A stretch of 64,000 nucleotides of DNA, from NCBI RefSeq assembly GCF_900095735.1, contig NZ_FNLO01000001.1, positions 292,335 to 356,334 of the forward strand. The letters run 5' to 3'. Under the pieces are notes generated by a model. It was not told the DNA's origin, did not search any database, and saw nothing but the letters and a program-made list of their open reading frames with translations. Position 1 is the stretch's first letter. Each line of letters starts with the position of its first letter. This DNA comes from Chitinasiproducens palmae (lineage in GTDB: Bacteria; Pseudomonadota; Gammaproteobacteria; Burkholderiales; Burkholderiaceae). The position numbers were made by a program, and so were the translations under genes. Shown in pieces: positions 1-8,017 of this stretch.

Positions 1-643
1 CGATCAGGAAGGTGACCGCGACCGTGACGGCCACGCGGCGGTCGAGCAGCATGGCCAGGCGTTGCCGCAACGAGGGCGGCGGCGCGGCCGGCACGTCTGG
101 CAGGCGCAACGCAATGCCTGCGAATCCAATCGCGCCGCAGGCCGCGACCAGCCACAACGTGCTTTGCCAGCCTGCGCGGTGCGCGAGCCACAGGCCTAGC
201 GGGACGCCGAGTACGGTGCCGCAGCTCATCCCGCCCATCGTCAGGCCCAGCGCGCGTCCGCGCCGCGCCGGCGGGACCAGTGCTGCCGCACCAGCCAGCG
301 CCAGTGGCGCAAAGACGCCGGCGCCGATGCCTGCCAGCGCGCGTGTCAAAAGCAATATGCCGAAATCCGGCGCAAGCGCGCTCGATGCATTGGCGAGCGT
401 GAACAGGCCAAGTGCGGCCAGCAGCACACGGCGCACCGAACGACCGGCGAGCAGCGTCGCGAAAATCGGTGCGGACAGAGCGTAGCAGAGGGTGAAAGCG
501 CTGACTGCCTGACCTGCCTGCGCGGTGTCGACACCAAACTGCGTCGCGATCGCGGGTAGCAGGCCGGCGACCACGAAGGCGTCCAGTCCGAGTGCGAACA
601 TCGCCAGCGCGAGCGGCGCGATGACCCGACTCATGCGACTCAT
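1..643 (-). CDS. MFS efflux transporter, N-terminal part (cut by window edge)
   Basis: The minus strand reads an uninterrupted membrane protein that runs off the left edge, so only about 214 N-terminal residues are present. It opens MSRMSRVIAPLALAMFALG and continues with alternating hydrophobic helices. The loop between helices 2 and 3 reads LAGRSVRRVLL, typical of the major facilitator superfamily, and ARRGRALGLTMGG fits helix 4-5 of the DHA1 drug/sugar efflux branch. The role would be proton-coupled export of a small molecule across the inner membrane; the substrate cannot be told. A second in-frame ATG lies nine bases downstream. The divergent-looking MarR-type gene behind it is actually on the same strand, upstream, and could regulate it, which is an inference from proximity only. 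Confidence 0.8.
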   Translation of the reverse strand, partial: MSRMSRVIAPLALAMFALGLDAFVVAGLLPAIATQFGVDTAQAGQAVSAFTLCYALSAPIFATLLAGRSVRRVLLAALGLFTLANASSALAPDFGILLLTRALAGIGAGVFAPLALAGAAALVPPARRGRALGLTMGGMSCGTVLGVPLGLWLAHRAGWQSTLWLVAACGAIGFAGIALRLPDVPAAPPPSLRQRLAMLLDRRVAVTVAVTFLI

Positions 644-705
644 GCGGCAGCCCGCCGGCCCGGCACGCCGTATGCGCACTCGCATGACGAGGTACGGTGC
701 TCGGC

Positions 706-776
706 GACGTGGCGGTTCACAGCGAGGTGGCGGTTCGCAGCGAGGTGGCGGTTCACAGCGAGGTGGCGGTCCGGGC
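706..776. repeat. 18-bp tandem repeat, about 4 copies
   Basis: Four consecutive copies of an 18-bp unit (GAGGTGGCGGTTCACAGC with one or two changes per copy) lie between the MFS gene and the regulator gene. The stop codon of the regulator falls inside the third copy, so the array sets the last few residues of that protein. It may alter the untranslated leader or coupling between the two genes if copy number varies. Confidence 0.85.
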
Positions 777-1271
777 CGCGCTGTCGTACATGCCTGACGC
801 GGCGCGCATCAGCGCGGCGGCGTTGCCGAACTCGTCGTTGCGCAGACCAGTCTCGCCCAGGGAGTCGATCAGACACTGCTCCCGTACCTCGCGATAGCGC
901 GCGCACAGCTTGCGGCCCGCGTCGGTGGCCGAGAAGAACGCTTCCTTGCCGTTCTTCGCGTGCCGCACGAAGCCGCGCGCGACCAGCTTCTTGAGCGCAT
1001 AGCTGGCAATGTGGGTGTCCTCGATATTCAGCACGAAACACACGTCGGCAAGCTTCTTCGGGCGGTCGCGATGATTGATGTGATGCAACAAAGAGACTTC
1101 GACCGCCGTCATGTCCGGCGCGCCGGCTGCCGCCATGCAACGCACCATCCAGCGATTGAACGCGTTGCCGACCATGATCAGCGCGAACTCGAATTCCGAG
1201 GTTTCCGGGCCTCGTTCGGAGACGAGGTGGTTCGACGAGACCAGCTTGTTGGGCAACGCGGTCGGCTTCAT
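753..1271 (-). CDS. MarR-type winged-helix transcriptional regulator
   Basis: A 172-residue protein when started at the ATG at 1271; a longer GTG-started form to 1307 is possible but has no better ribosome-binding site. The core EFALIMVGNAFNRWMVRCM is followed by a winged helix (AVEVSLLHHINHRD, KKLADVCFVLNIEDTHIASYALKKL, then a wing with GKEAFFSATDAGRK). This matches the predicted MarR-like regulators of beta-proteobacteria. The product would bind DNA as a dimer, with small-molecule or stress control unknown. It sits upstream of and in the same direction as the MFS exporter and is divergent from the pxp operon, so either could be a target. The C-terminal few residues are encoded by a tandem repeat. 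Confidence 0.8.
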   Translation of the reverse strand: MKPTALPNKLVSSNHLVSERGPETSEFEFALIMVGNAFNRWMVRCMAAAGAPDMTAVEVSLLHHINHRDRPKKLADVCFVLNIEDTHIASYALKKLVARGFVRHAKNGKEAFFSATDAGRKLCARYREVREQCLIDSLGETGLRNDEFGNAAALMRAASGMYDSAARTATSL

Positions 1272-1642
1272 GGCGGGAAACAGGTAGCGCAAGGCAGGGT
1301 AGAGCACAGCGCAGCAGTATAAGCCCGCCCGCGGGCGTCGGCGACTGCGCCGCGGGTCGCAAGGCAGCGGCTGCAGGTTGCGAAGACGAGACGCGACAGT
1401 CTCAGTGTTAGCGATAATTTATTGGCATTTTATTGATAAGGTATGATTCGCCGGTTTTTCCGAGACGTCGTGCCGGGACGCGGCCCGTGAGCAGCATCCG
1501 GCGCGGCTTGGCGCGGCCCGGCCGGCGTCTCGGACCTCGCTTACGCGTACGCAACGAGACTTGCGGCAGCCGCTGGCTCGCTCGGCGCCGCGAAAGCGCG
1601 CGCCGTCGTGCTGTGCGCGCTCACTGGTGGACACGATTGTCG
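1272..1642. promoter_or_regulatory. Divergent regulatory region, MarR-type gene / pxp operon
   Basis: No credible gene is seen here. Around 1405-1447 there is a stretch clearly richer in A and T than its surroundings, containing TTGGCA (1422) and TATGAT (1442) elements. The spacing of 14 bases between them is short for a sigma-70 promoter, so the exact promoter is uncertain. A promoter for pxpB here would leave a long leader of almost 200 bases. Confidence 0.4.
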
Positions 1643-2302
1643 ATGACTGAACCTGTGTTTTATCCGCTCGGCGAGGCCGCTTTCGTTTGCTCGGCGCCCC
1701 CGCCGGCAACGTATGCGTGCCAGACGCGCATGCTGGCGCTGGCGCGTTCGGCGCGTGGCTGGGACAACGTCGTGGATGTGGTGCCGGGCATGAACAACGT
1801 CACGGTTGTATTTGATCCGCTGGCCATCGAGGCGGACATCGTCGAAGCGCGCATGCGGGACGCCTGGCGGCAATCGGCCTCCGCGGACGCGGTGCAGGGA
1901 GAACTACGGCGCGTGCCGGTGCATTACGGCGGCGACGCGGGCCCGGATCTCGACGACGTCGCCCGCCACGCAGGCCTGTCGGTGACGGATACGATCGCGC
2001 TCCACGCATCGGTCGAGTACACGGTGTTCTTCGTCGGCTTCCAGCCGGGTTTCGCCTACCTCGGTGGGCTCGACGCCCGACTGCACATGGCGCGGCGCGC
2101 CAATCCCCGTCTGCGCGTGCCGGCCGGCACGGTGGCGATCGGCGGCGCCCAGACCGGCATCTATCCGGCGCAGTCGCCAGGCGGGTGGCAACTGCTCGGA
2201 CGAACCGACGTCGCGTTGTTCGACCCGGATGCGGACGCGCCCACCTTTCTCAAACCGGGCGACCGCGTCCGGTTCGAAGCCGTCGGAGACCAGCCATGTT
2301 GA
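1643..2302 (+). CDS. pxpB: 5-oxoprolinase subunit PxpB
   Basis: PxpB (KipI/allophanate hydrolase subunit 1 family) forms with PxpC and PxpA the bacterial ATP-dependent 5-oxoprolinase, which opens pyroglutamate to glutamate in the cytoplasm. The 219-residue product has the family hallmarks: FYPLGEAAFVC at the N-terminus, VVDVVPGMNNVTVVFDP, the central FVGFQPGFAYLGGL motif, and the IGGAQTGIYPAQSPGGWQLLGR segment. The ATG at 1643 is chosen because the open frame upstream (from 1433) codes an arginine-rich, non-family sequence. The stop overlaps the start of pxpC by 7 bases, consistent with translational coupling. Confidence 0.95.
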   Translation: MTEPVFYPLGEAAFVCSAPPPATYACQTRMLALARSARGWDNVVDVVPGMNNVTVVFDPLAIEADIVEARMRDAWRQSASADAVQGELRRVPVHYGGDAGPDLDDVARHAGLSVTDTIALHASVEYTVFFVGFQPGFAYLGGLDARLHMARRANPRLRVPAGTVAIGGAQTGIYPAQSPGGWQLLGRTDVALFDPDADAPTFLKPGDRVRFEAVGDQPC

Positions 2303-3288
2303 CCGTCGTGGCCGCAGGCCGGCTCAGTTCGATACAGGACGGCGGGCGCCAGGGCATGCGCCATCTGGGCGTCGGACGCAGCGGGGCGCTCGATCCGCTC
2401 GCGCTCGCGGTGGGCAATCTGCTAGTGGGCAATGCGCCCGATGCCGCGGGGCTCGAACTCACGCTGGGTCCGGTGGCGCTGCGCTTCGACCGCGCGGTGC
2501 GCTTCGCACTGACCGGCGCGGACTGGGACGCGCGGCTCGACGGCGAACCGGTGCACGCGTGGTGGGCCTACACCGCGCAGCCGGGACAGGCGCTCGTGTT
2601 GCGGGCGCCACGCGCCGGCATGCGCGCCTATCTGTCGGTCGCCGGGGGCATCGATGTGCCCGTCAAGCTCGGCTCGCGCAGCGTCGACTTCGCCGCGGGT
2701 TTCGGCGGCTTCCACGGGCGCGCGCTCAATGACGGCGATGCGTTGCCGCTCGGCGCGCCGGGCGACCAGGCCGGCGTCGGTCTCGAACGGCCGCCGATCG
2801 GGGTGAAGTCGCCGGCGCTGTGCCGTTCGCTGGCGCCGCGCGGCGGGGCAGCGCGCGACGACGTGCTGACGGTGCGCGTGCTGCCGGGTGCCGAATTCGA
2901 ACAGTTCTCGTGCGCGACGCGCGACGACTTCTGGCAGCAACGCTGGCAGATCACGCCGAACAGCAACCGCATGGGCTATCGCTTGCAGGGCCGTGGGCTG
3001 CAGCGCGAGCGAGACGACGACCTGCTGTCTCATGCGGTGTTGCCGGGAACAATTCAGGTGCCACCGGACGGACAGCCGATCATCCTGATGCGGGACGCGC
3101 AGACGACGGGCGGCTATCCGCGCGCCGGCGCGGTCATCGGCGCGGATCTGTGGCGTCTCTCGCAGGCACGCCTGAATACCACGCTGCGCTTCGTCGAGGT
3201 CGACGCCGCCGAGGCGCGCCACGCGTTGCAGGCGGTCGGCGACTATCTGCGTCAGGTGGCCGACGCGCTCGGGGAAGCGATGCGATAG
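2296..3288 (+). CDS. pxpC: 5-oxoprolinase subunit PxpC
   Basis: A 330-residue member of the KipA/allophanate hydrolase subunit 2 family, the partner of PxpB in 5-oxoprolinase. Recognisable segments are AGRLSSIQDGGRQGMRHLGV near the start, LELTLGPVALRF, AYLSVAGGIDVP, and the C-terminal TPNSNRMGYRLQG and MRDAQTTGGYPRAGAVI motifs that are highly conserved in the family. Translation most likely starts at the ATG at 2296, inside the end of pxpB, giving MLTVVAAGRLSS. The gene is followed by a 195-base gap before pxpA with nothing recognisable in it. Confidence 0.95.
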   Translation: MLTVVAAGRLSSIQDGGRQGMRHLGVGRSGALDPLALAVGNLLVGNAPDAAGLELTLGPVALRFDRAVRFALTGADWDARLDGEPVHAWWAYTAQPGQALVLRAPRAGMRAYLSVAGGIDVPVKLGSRSVDFAAGFGGFHGRALNDGDALPLGAPGDQAGVGLERPPIGVKSPALCRSLAPRGGAARDDVLTVRVLPGAEFEQFSCATRDDFWQQRWQITPNSNRMGYRLQGRGLQRERDDDLLSHAVLPGTIQVPPDGQPIILMRDAQTTGGYPRAGAVIGADLWRLSQARLNTTLRFVEVDAAEARHALQAVGDYLRQVADALGEAMR

Positions 3289-3483
3289 CGCCGTGCAGTG
3301 GCAGGACATGCAGCAAACGACGGGGAGCGACGCCGGGCGGTCCAGCGCTGCCTGCGGTTCGGATTGACCTGTTTTCCGCGGTTTTAGCGCGTTATCGCCT
3401 TCATCGTCTTCATCGCCGTCATTGTCTTTACGCCTTCATCGGCCTCGGGCCGCTTGCCACGCTGGCTTCACGGAGTTCCGTTC

Positions 3484-4248
3484 ATGATGAGCATCGACCT
3501 CAATGCAGATCTCGCCGAAGGCATCGGCGACGATGCGGCGCTGCTGCCGCTGGTCAGTTCGGCCAACATCGCCTGTGGTTTCCACGCCGGTTCGCATCAG
3601 TTGATGCGTCGCGCGGTTGAGCTGGCGATCGACAACCACGTCGCGATCGGCGCGCATCCGAGCTTCGACGATCGCGCGAACTTCGGCCGCAGCACCGTGG
3701 AGATCGCGCCCGCCGACGCCTTCAGTCTCGTCGCGTATCAGGTCGGCGCACTGGCCGGCGTCGCGACCGCCGCCGGCGGGCGGCTCGCCCACGTCAAGCC
3801 GCACGGCGCGCTGTACAACCAGGCCGCGCGCGACCGGCGCCTGGCCGAGGCGATCGTCGATGCCGTGCGCGGCGTGGATGCGTCGCTGGCCATCTTCGGT
3901 CTGGCCGGTGGCGAGCTAATCGCCGCCGCGCAGCGCGCCGGCATGCGTTCCGTCGACGAAGTGTTCGCCGACCGCGGTTACTGCGCGGACGGTACGCTGG
4001 TGCCGCGCAACCAGCCCGGTGCGTTGCTCGACAGCGAAGAAGAAGTGTTGCGCCGAACGCTCGCGATGATAGAGCGACGCGGTGTGCAGTCGATCGACGG
4101 CGCGTGGGTGCCGCTGCAGGTAGGCACGATCTGCCTGCATGGCGACGGCGCGCACGCGGTCGCCTTCGCGCGCCGTTTGCGGGCCGCGTTCGACGCCGCC
4201 GGGATCGCGGTGCGCGCGCCCGAATCCGTCGCAGTGGCGACGCCGTGA
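3484..4248 (+). CDS. pxpA: 5-oxoprolinase subunit PxpA (LamB/YcsF family)
   Basis: A 254-residue LamB/YcsF family protein, the third subunit of prokaryotic 5-oxoprolinase. It begins MMSIDLNADLAEGIGDD, a strongly conserved N-terminus carrying the acidic residues of the family, followed by SANIACGFHAG, AIGAHPSFDD, HVKPHGALYNQAA and EVFADRGYCADGTLVPR. Length agrees with the family (about 250). The ATG at 3484 is used; ten residues of upstream open frame do not fit the family. It completes the pxpBCA set, with transport and peptidase genes directly downstream. Confidence 0.95.
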   Translation: MMSIDLNADLAEGIGDDAALLPLVSSANIACGFHAGSHQLMRRAVELAIDNHVAIGAHPSFDDRANFGRSTVEIAPADAFSLVAYQVGALAGVATAAGGRLAHVKPHGALYNQAARDRRLAEAIVDAVRGVDASLAIFGLAGGELIAAAQRAGMRSVDEVFADRGYCADGTLVPRNQPGALLDSEEEVLRRTLAMIERRGVQSIDGAWVPLQVGTICLHGDGAHAVAFARRLRAAFDAAGIAVRAPESVAVATP

Positions 4249-4264
4249 AGTGACCGAATCACAT

Positions 4265-4286
4265 CGTCGACGCCGAGGCGTCGACG
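4265..4286. other. Perfect inverted repeat between pxpA and DUF969 gene
   Basis: CGTCGACGCC followed two bases later by its exact reverse complement forms a stable GC-rich hairpin with a tight loop, 16 bases after the pxpA stop. No run of T follows. It could serve as an RNA-processing or attenuation element between the catalytic and transport parts of the operon; this role is inferred. Confidence 0.45.
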
Positions 4287-4346
4287 GTGCCGATGTCCCA
4301 GAAGCAGTCTCTCGTCGTCATCCTTCCTCAGCGGAGCGTGTTGTCC

Positions 4347-5069
4347 ATGACAGTGAACCTTTGGCCCATGATTGGCGTCGCGGTATTGATCGCAGGCTTT
4401 CTGCTGCGTTTCAATCCGATGCTGGTGGTCGCGATCGCCGCGGTGGCGACGGGACTGGCTGCCCCCCACACCGCAGTGGAAGTCCTCGCCGTGATCGGCA
4501 CGGGCTTCGTGAAGACCCGCAACCTGCCGTTGATCATCCTGCTGCCATTGGCCGTGATCGGGTTGCTGGAACGCCACGGCCTGCGTGAGCGCGCGCAGGC
4601 CTGGATTGCCGGCATCCGCTCGGCCACCGTCGGCCGCCTGTTCATCGTCTACCTGTTCGCGCGCGAACTGACCGCCGCGGTGGGACTGACCGGACTGGGC
4701 GGGCATCCGCAGATGGTCCGTCCGCTGCTCGCGCCGATGGCCGAAGGTGCGGCCAAGACGCGTTACGGCGATGTTCCAGAGGCACTGCGCGAGCGCCTGC
4801 GCGCCTTCGCCGCCGCAACGGACAACGTCGGTCTGTTCTTCGGCGAGGACATCTTCGTCGCATTCGGCGCAATCGTGCTGATGGTGACCTTCCTGCACGA
4901 AGCCGGCATCGACGTCGCGCCGCTTCACGTCGCGGTCTGGGGCATCCCCACCGCCATCTGCGCGTTCCTGATCCATGGCTTCCGCATGTGGCGCCTCGAC
5001 CGGCGACTCGATCGCGAGTTCGGCGCCGGCGCACGCATCAACGACCTTCCCAACGGAGACGGCAAGTGA
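4347..5069 (+). CDS. DUF969 family membrane protein
   Basis: A 240-residue inner-membrane protein beginning MTVNLWPMIGVAVLIAGFLLRFNP, with further hydrophobic spans around LVVAIAAVATGLAA, LPLIILLPLAVIGLLE, FVAFGAIVLMVTFLHEAG and a final span before the charged tail. It matches the DUF969 family, which is nearly always paired with DUF979. Together they look like two halves of a permease. Position between pxpA and pcp suggests uptake of 5-oxoproline or pyroglutamyl compounds, an inference from context. The ATG at 4347 is preferred over an upstream one at 4287. The stop overlaps the GTG start of the next gene by 4 bases. Confidence 0.85.
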   Translation: MTVNLWPMIGVAVLIAGFLLRFNPMLVVAIAAVATGLAAPHTAVEVLAVIGTGFVKTRNLPLIILLPLAVIGLLERHGLRERAQAWIAGIRSATVGRLFIVYLFARELTAAVGLTGLGGHPQMVRPLLAPMAEGAAKTRYGDVPEALRERLRAFAAATDNVGLFFGEDIFVAFGAIVLMVTFLHEAGIDVAPLHVAVWGIPTAICAFLIHGFRMWRLDRRLDREFGAGARINDLPNGDGK

Positions 5070-6022
5070 TTCTGTCGATCAATTATCTGTACTGGCTCGT
5101 CGGCATCATTCTGCTGGTCGTCTCGGGCATGATCCTGAGTGACCGCACGCATCCGCGTCGTTTCGCGGCGGGTGGCTTCTGGCTGATCTATGCGCTGATC
5201 TTCCTGATCGGCGACGTGCTGCCGCCGGCGATCGTCGGCGGCGCCGTGATCGTGATGGCGCTGATCGCCGGCTTCAAGGGCGTGACGGCGGGGCGGGAGC
5301 GCAGCGTGTCGCAGGCGGTCCGCGACGCCAGCGCCCGCCGTCTCGGCAACAAACTGTTCGTGCCCGCGCTGACGATTCCGGTCGTGACGGTCGTGCTGAC
5401 CCTCAGCGCCGGCTATCTGGTCATCGCCGGCAAGCCGCTGCTCGATCCGAAGAACGTAACGCTGGTGGCATTCGGCGTGGGTTGTATCGTGGCGCTGATC
5501 GTCACCTGCCTGATGACGCGCGATACCGTCGGCCAATCGATGCGCGAGACGCGGCGTCTGGTCGATGCGCTGTCGTGGGCCGCGGTGCTGCCGCAGATGC
5601 TCGGCATGCTCGGTCTGGTGTTCGCCGATGCGGGCGTGGGCAAGGCGGTCGCCCACCTGACGACGACCTATATCCCGATGGACATGCGCGTCACCGCCGT
5701 GATCGTCTACTGCGTCGGCATGGCATTGTTCACGATCGTGATGGGCAACGGCTTCGCGGCCTTCCCGGTCATGACCGGCGGCGTCGGCGTGCCGATCCTG
5801 TACAGCGTGTTTCACGTCAATCCGGCACTGATGGTGGCGATCGGCATGTTCTCCGGCTACTGCGGGACCCTGATGACGCCAATGGCGGCAAACTTCAACC
5901 TCGTGCCAGCCGCGCTGCTGGAGCTGAAGGACAAGCACGGCGTGATCAAGGCGCAGATCCCGACGGCGATCGCGGTGCTGATTGCGAATATCGTGATCCT
6001 GAGCGTATTCGGCTTCGCCTGA
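5066..6022 (+). CDS. DUF979 family membrane protein
   Basis: A 318-residue polytopic membrane protein starting at GTG (5066) to give [19 protein letters not shown]; the start codon overlaps the stop of the DUF969 gene. Hydrophobic segments are spread over the whole length, e.g. [63 protein letters not shown] and [35 protein letters not shown] and [15 protein letters not shown] resemble the re-entrant, substrate-binding loops of secondary carriers, which supports a transporter. The tight coupling with DUF969 suggests a two-component permease serving pyroglutamate utilisation. Confidence 0.85.
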   Translation: MILSINYLYWLVGIILLVVSGMILSDRTHPRRFAAGGFWLIYALIFLIGDVLPPAIVGGAVIVMALIAGFKGVTAGRERSVSQAVRDASARRLGNKLFVPALTIPVVTVVLTLSAGYLVIAGKPLLDPKNVTLVAFGVGCIVALIVTCLMTRDTVGQSMRETRRLVDALSWAAVLPQMLGMLGLVFADAGVGKAVAHLTTTYIPMDMRVTAVIVYCVGMALFTIVMGNGFAAFPVMTGGVGVPILYSVFHVNPALMVAIGMFSGYCGTLMTPMAANFNLVPAALLELKDKHGVIKAQIPTAIAVLIANIVILSVFGFA

Positions 6023-6046
6023 GGGCGGGCCGCGCTGCCTGAGTGT

Positions 6047-6075
6047 GACCGGTGCCGGCGCCGCTGGCACCGGTC
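6047..6075 (+). terminator. Strong hairpin after the DUF979 gene
   Basis: GACCGGTGCC and its exact reverse complement GGCACCGGTC flank a 9-base loop, beginning 25 bases after the DUF979 stop. The 10-bp stem is almost all G-C. There is no U-tract downstream, so it could be a Rho-linked or 3'-end-stabilising structure rather than a classical terminator. It separates the permease genes from pcp. Confidence 0.5.
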
Positions 6076-6263
6076 GACTCGTGCGAATTCATGCCGGCCC
6101 GCCCTCACCGAAGGCCGGCCGGCGTTGCCGCCCGGCGCGCCGGTGTGGTTTCGACGACGTCGGGCGCGCGAAATCGCCGGTGGCGGCGCGCAGCGTGTCG
6201 TTGCATTCCGTCCCGGGCGCCCATCAAACGGCGCCTGCATCAATCGATGCCAAGGAGGCTTCG

Positions 6264-6917
6264 ATGACTGAGCAAATTGTCTTGCTGGCTGGCTTCGAGC
6301 CGTTCGAGAAAGAGCCCGTCAACGCGTCGTGGGAGGCAGCGCGCCTGCTCGACGGGCAGATGGTCGGCGGCGCGCGTATCGTCGCGCGTCAGTTGTCGTG
6401 CGTGTTCGACAAATCGCGCGAAGAACTGGGCGCCGCGCTCGATACACTGCGGCCTTGTCTCGTCGTGGCGGCGGGCGTCGCGGGCGGGCGCACCGAACTG
6501 TCGGTCGAGCGGGTCGCGATCAATGTCGACGACGCGCGCATTCCCGACAACGCCGGGGCTCAGCCCGTCGATCGACCGATCGTGGCAGACGGACCGGCCG
6601 CCTACTTCTCGACGTTGCCGATCAAGCGCGTGGTTCACGCAATGCGCGCCGCGGGGGTGCCGGCGGCGGTCTCGCAAACCGCCGGCACCTTCGTCTGCAA
6701 CCACATCTTTTATGCGTTGATGCATGCATTGGCCGGCCGGGACGACGCGCCTCGCGCCGGCTTCATCCATGTGCCTTACCTGCCGTCGCAGACCGCGGCG
6801 CGGCCAGGGGTGGCAAGCGTCTCGGTCGAGATCATTGCGACCGGCTTGCGCGTCGCCATCGCAGAGGCACTGCGACCCGGCCCCGATCTGGTCGAGACGG
6901 GCGGCGCACTGCACTGA
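6264..6917 (+). CDS. pcp: Pyroglutamyl-peptidase I
   Basis: Pcp (peptidase family C15) removes N-terminal pyroglutamate from peptides in the cytoplasm. The 217-residue product has the usual length, the N-terminal [18 protein letters not shown], the [15 protein letters not shown] motif with the catalytic glutamate, the nucleophile cysteine in [10 protein letters not shown], and the catalytic histidine in GFIHVPYLP. An AAGGAGG ribosome-binding site lies just upstream of the ATG. With pxpBCA upstream this forms a pathway: pyroglutamyl peptides are trimmed and the released 5-oxoproline is hydrolysed to glutamate. Confidence 0.95.
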   Translation: MTEQIVLLAGFEPFEKEPVNASWEAARLLDGQMVGGARIVARQLSCVFDKSREELGAALDTLRPCLVVAAGVAGGRTELSVERVAINVDDARIPDNAGAQPVDRPIVADGPAAYFSTLPIKRVVHAMRAAGVPAAVSQTAGTFVCNHIFYALMHALAGRDDAPRAGFIHVPYLPSQTAARPGVASVSVEIIATGLRVAIAEALRPGPDLVETGGALH

Positions 6918-7113
6918 GCACTGCCGCTTCGGCATCCTGGGCGGCGACCGCCGCGCAGTGGCGCGACGGGCGTCGCGCGTTGACGTTCCCCGCGCGAGAC
7001 GATGCGTCGTTACAATCGAAACTGCGCGGCAGCCGCCCAGCGGCCGCTCCAGACCGGTCTGCACCAGTTTGCACCCACTTGCGCCGACCGACCCGCCCCG
7101 AGGGAGCCGTTTC

Positions 7114-7644
7114 ATGTCCGATCAACCTTCCCATTCCACCTCAGACGATCCGTCGTCGCTCGACGCGGAGACGCTGGCTTTCGCCTCGCAGGTGTTCGAT
7201 TGCGCGCGCCGCGGCGATGCCGCCGCACTGCAAGGCCTGCTGGCAGGCAACCTGCCGCCCAACCTGCGCAACGAGAGCGGTGACAGCCTGCTGATGCTGG
7301 CGAGCTATCACGGCCATCTGGACAGCACGCGCGTGCTGCTCGAAAGTGGTGCCGATCCCAACCTGAGCAATGCACGTGGCCAGACGCCGCTGGCGGGCGC
7401 TGCCTTCAAGGGCGACGTCGAGATGGTGCGCCTGCTGTTGGACTCCGGCGCGGACGTCGACGGCGCGTCGCCGGATGGCCGAACCGCGCTGATGATTGCC
7501 GCCATGTTCGATCGCGGCGAAATCGTCGACTTGCTGCTCGCGCGCGGCGCAAATCGCGACGCGCGGGATGCCAACGGCGTGACGGCACAAGCGGCCGCCG
7601 AGCACATGGGCGCGGTCAATGCCGTCGGCCGTCTGTCCAGTTGA
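7114..7644 (+). CDS. Ankyrin-repeat protein
   Basis: A 176-residue protein made almost entirely of ankyrin repeats. Units are visible as DSLLMLASYHGHLDSTRVLLESGADPNLSN, GQTPLAGAAFKGDVEMVRLLLDSGADVDGAS and GRTALMIAAMFDRGEIVDLLLARGANRDARD (each given here only as a landmark), preceded by a partial unit. No signal peptide is seen, so it is probably cytoplasmic. Ankyrin domains mediate protein-protein contacts; the partner is unknown. An AGGGAG ribosome-binding site precedes the ATG. It stands alone, 196 bases after pcp. Confidence 0.85.
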   Translation: MSDQPSHSTSDDPSSLDAETLAFASQVFDCARRGDAAALQGLLAGNLPPNLRNESGDSLLMLASYHGHLDSTRVLLESGADPNLSNARGQTPLAGAAFKGDVEMVRLLLDSGADVDGASPDGRTALMIAAMFDRGEIVDLLLARGANRDARDANGVTAQAAAEHMGAVNAVGRLSS

Positions 7645-7707
7645 CGCTGATTCGGCGCGCACCGACGAGTGGCGTCGCTTTCTCCCAGTTCGGTTTATTC
7701 GGGACCG

Positions 7708-7740
7708 CACGAGTTGCCCACGAGTTGCCCACGAGTTGCC
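7708..7740. repeat. 11-bp tandem repeat, 3 perfect copies
   Basis: Three identical copies of CACGAGTTGCC lie in the convergent gap between the ankyrin gene and the small membrane protein gene. A partial fourth copy follows. No function is evident. Confidence 0.85.
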
Positions 7741-7786
7741 CTTGTCGCAAGCTTCAAGCGGCGCGCTGAATGGGTGACGACGCGGA

Positions 7787-8017
7787 TCAGTTCGGCTCAT
7801 TGCCAGTCCCGTTTATCGGTCCGGTACGACGTGCGGGCCGACGCCATGCACGCGGCACGTACCACGCCAGCGCCAGCAGCGGACACGCGAGCCCGGTCCA
7901 TGCGAGGTAGCGGCCAATCGCGCCGCCGGCCAGGGCGACGCACAGGCTGCCCAGGATCAAGCCAGCAAACACCACGGGCATGCGCCAAGCCCCGGCGGCG
8001 CGTTGGCGCGGCTTCAT
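7787..8017 (-). CDS. Small two-helix membrane protein of the iron locus
   Basis: A 76-residue protein of unknown function. It has two hydrophobic segments (VVFAGLILGSLCVALAG and LAWTGLACPLLALAWYV) bounded by basic residues and a polar tail. Its ATG overlaps the stop of the PepSY gene upstream by 4 bases (ATGA), so it is very likely co-translated with it. A helper role to the PepSY membrane reductase-like protein in siderophore iron release is possible but is only an inference from position. Confidence 0.65.
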   Translation of the reverse strand: MKPRQRAAGAWRMPVVFAGLILGSLCVALAGGAIGRYLAWTGLACPLLALAWYVPRAWRRPARRTGPINGTGNEPN

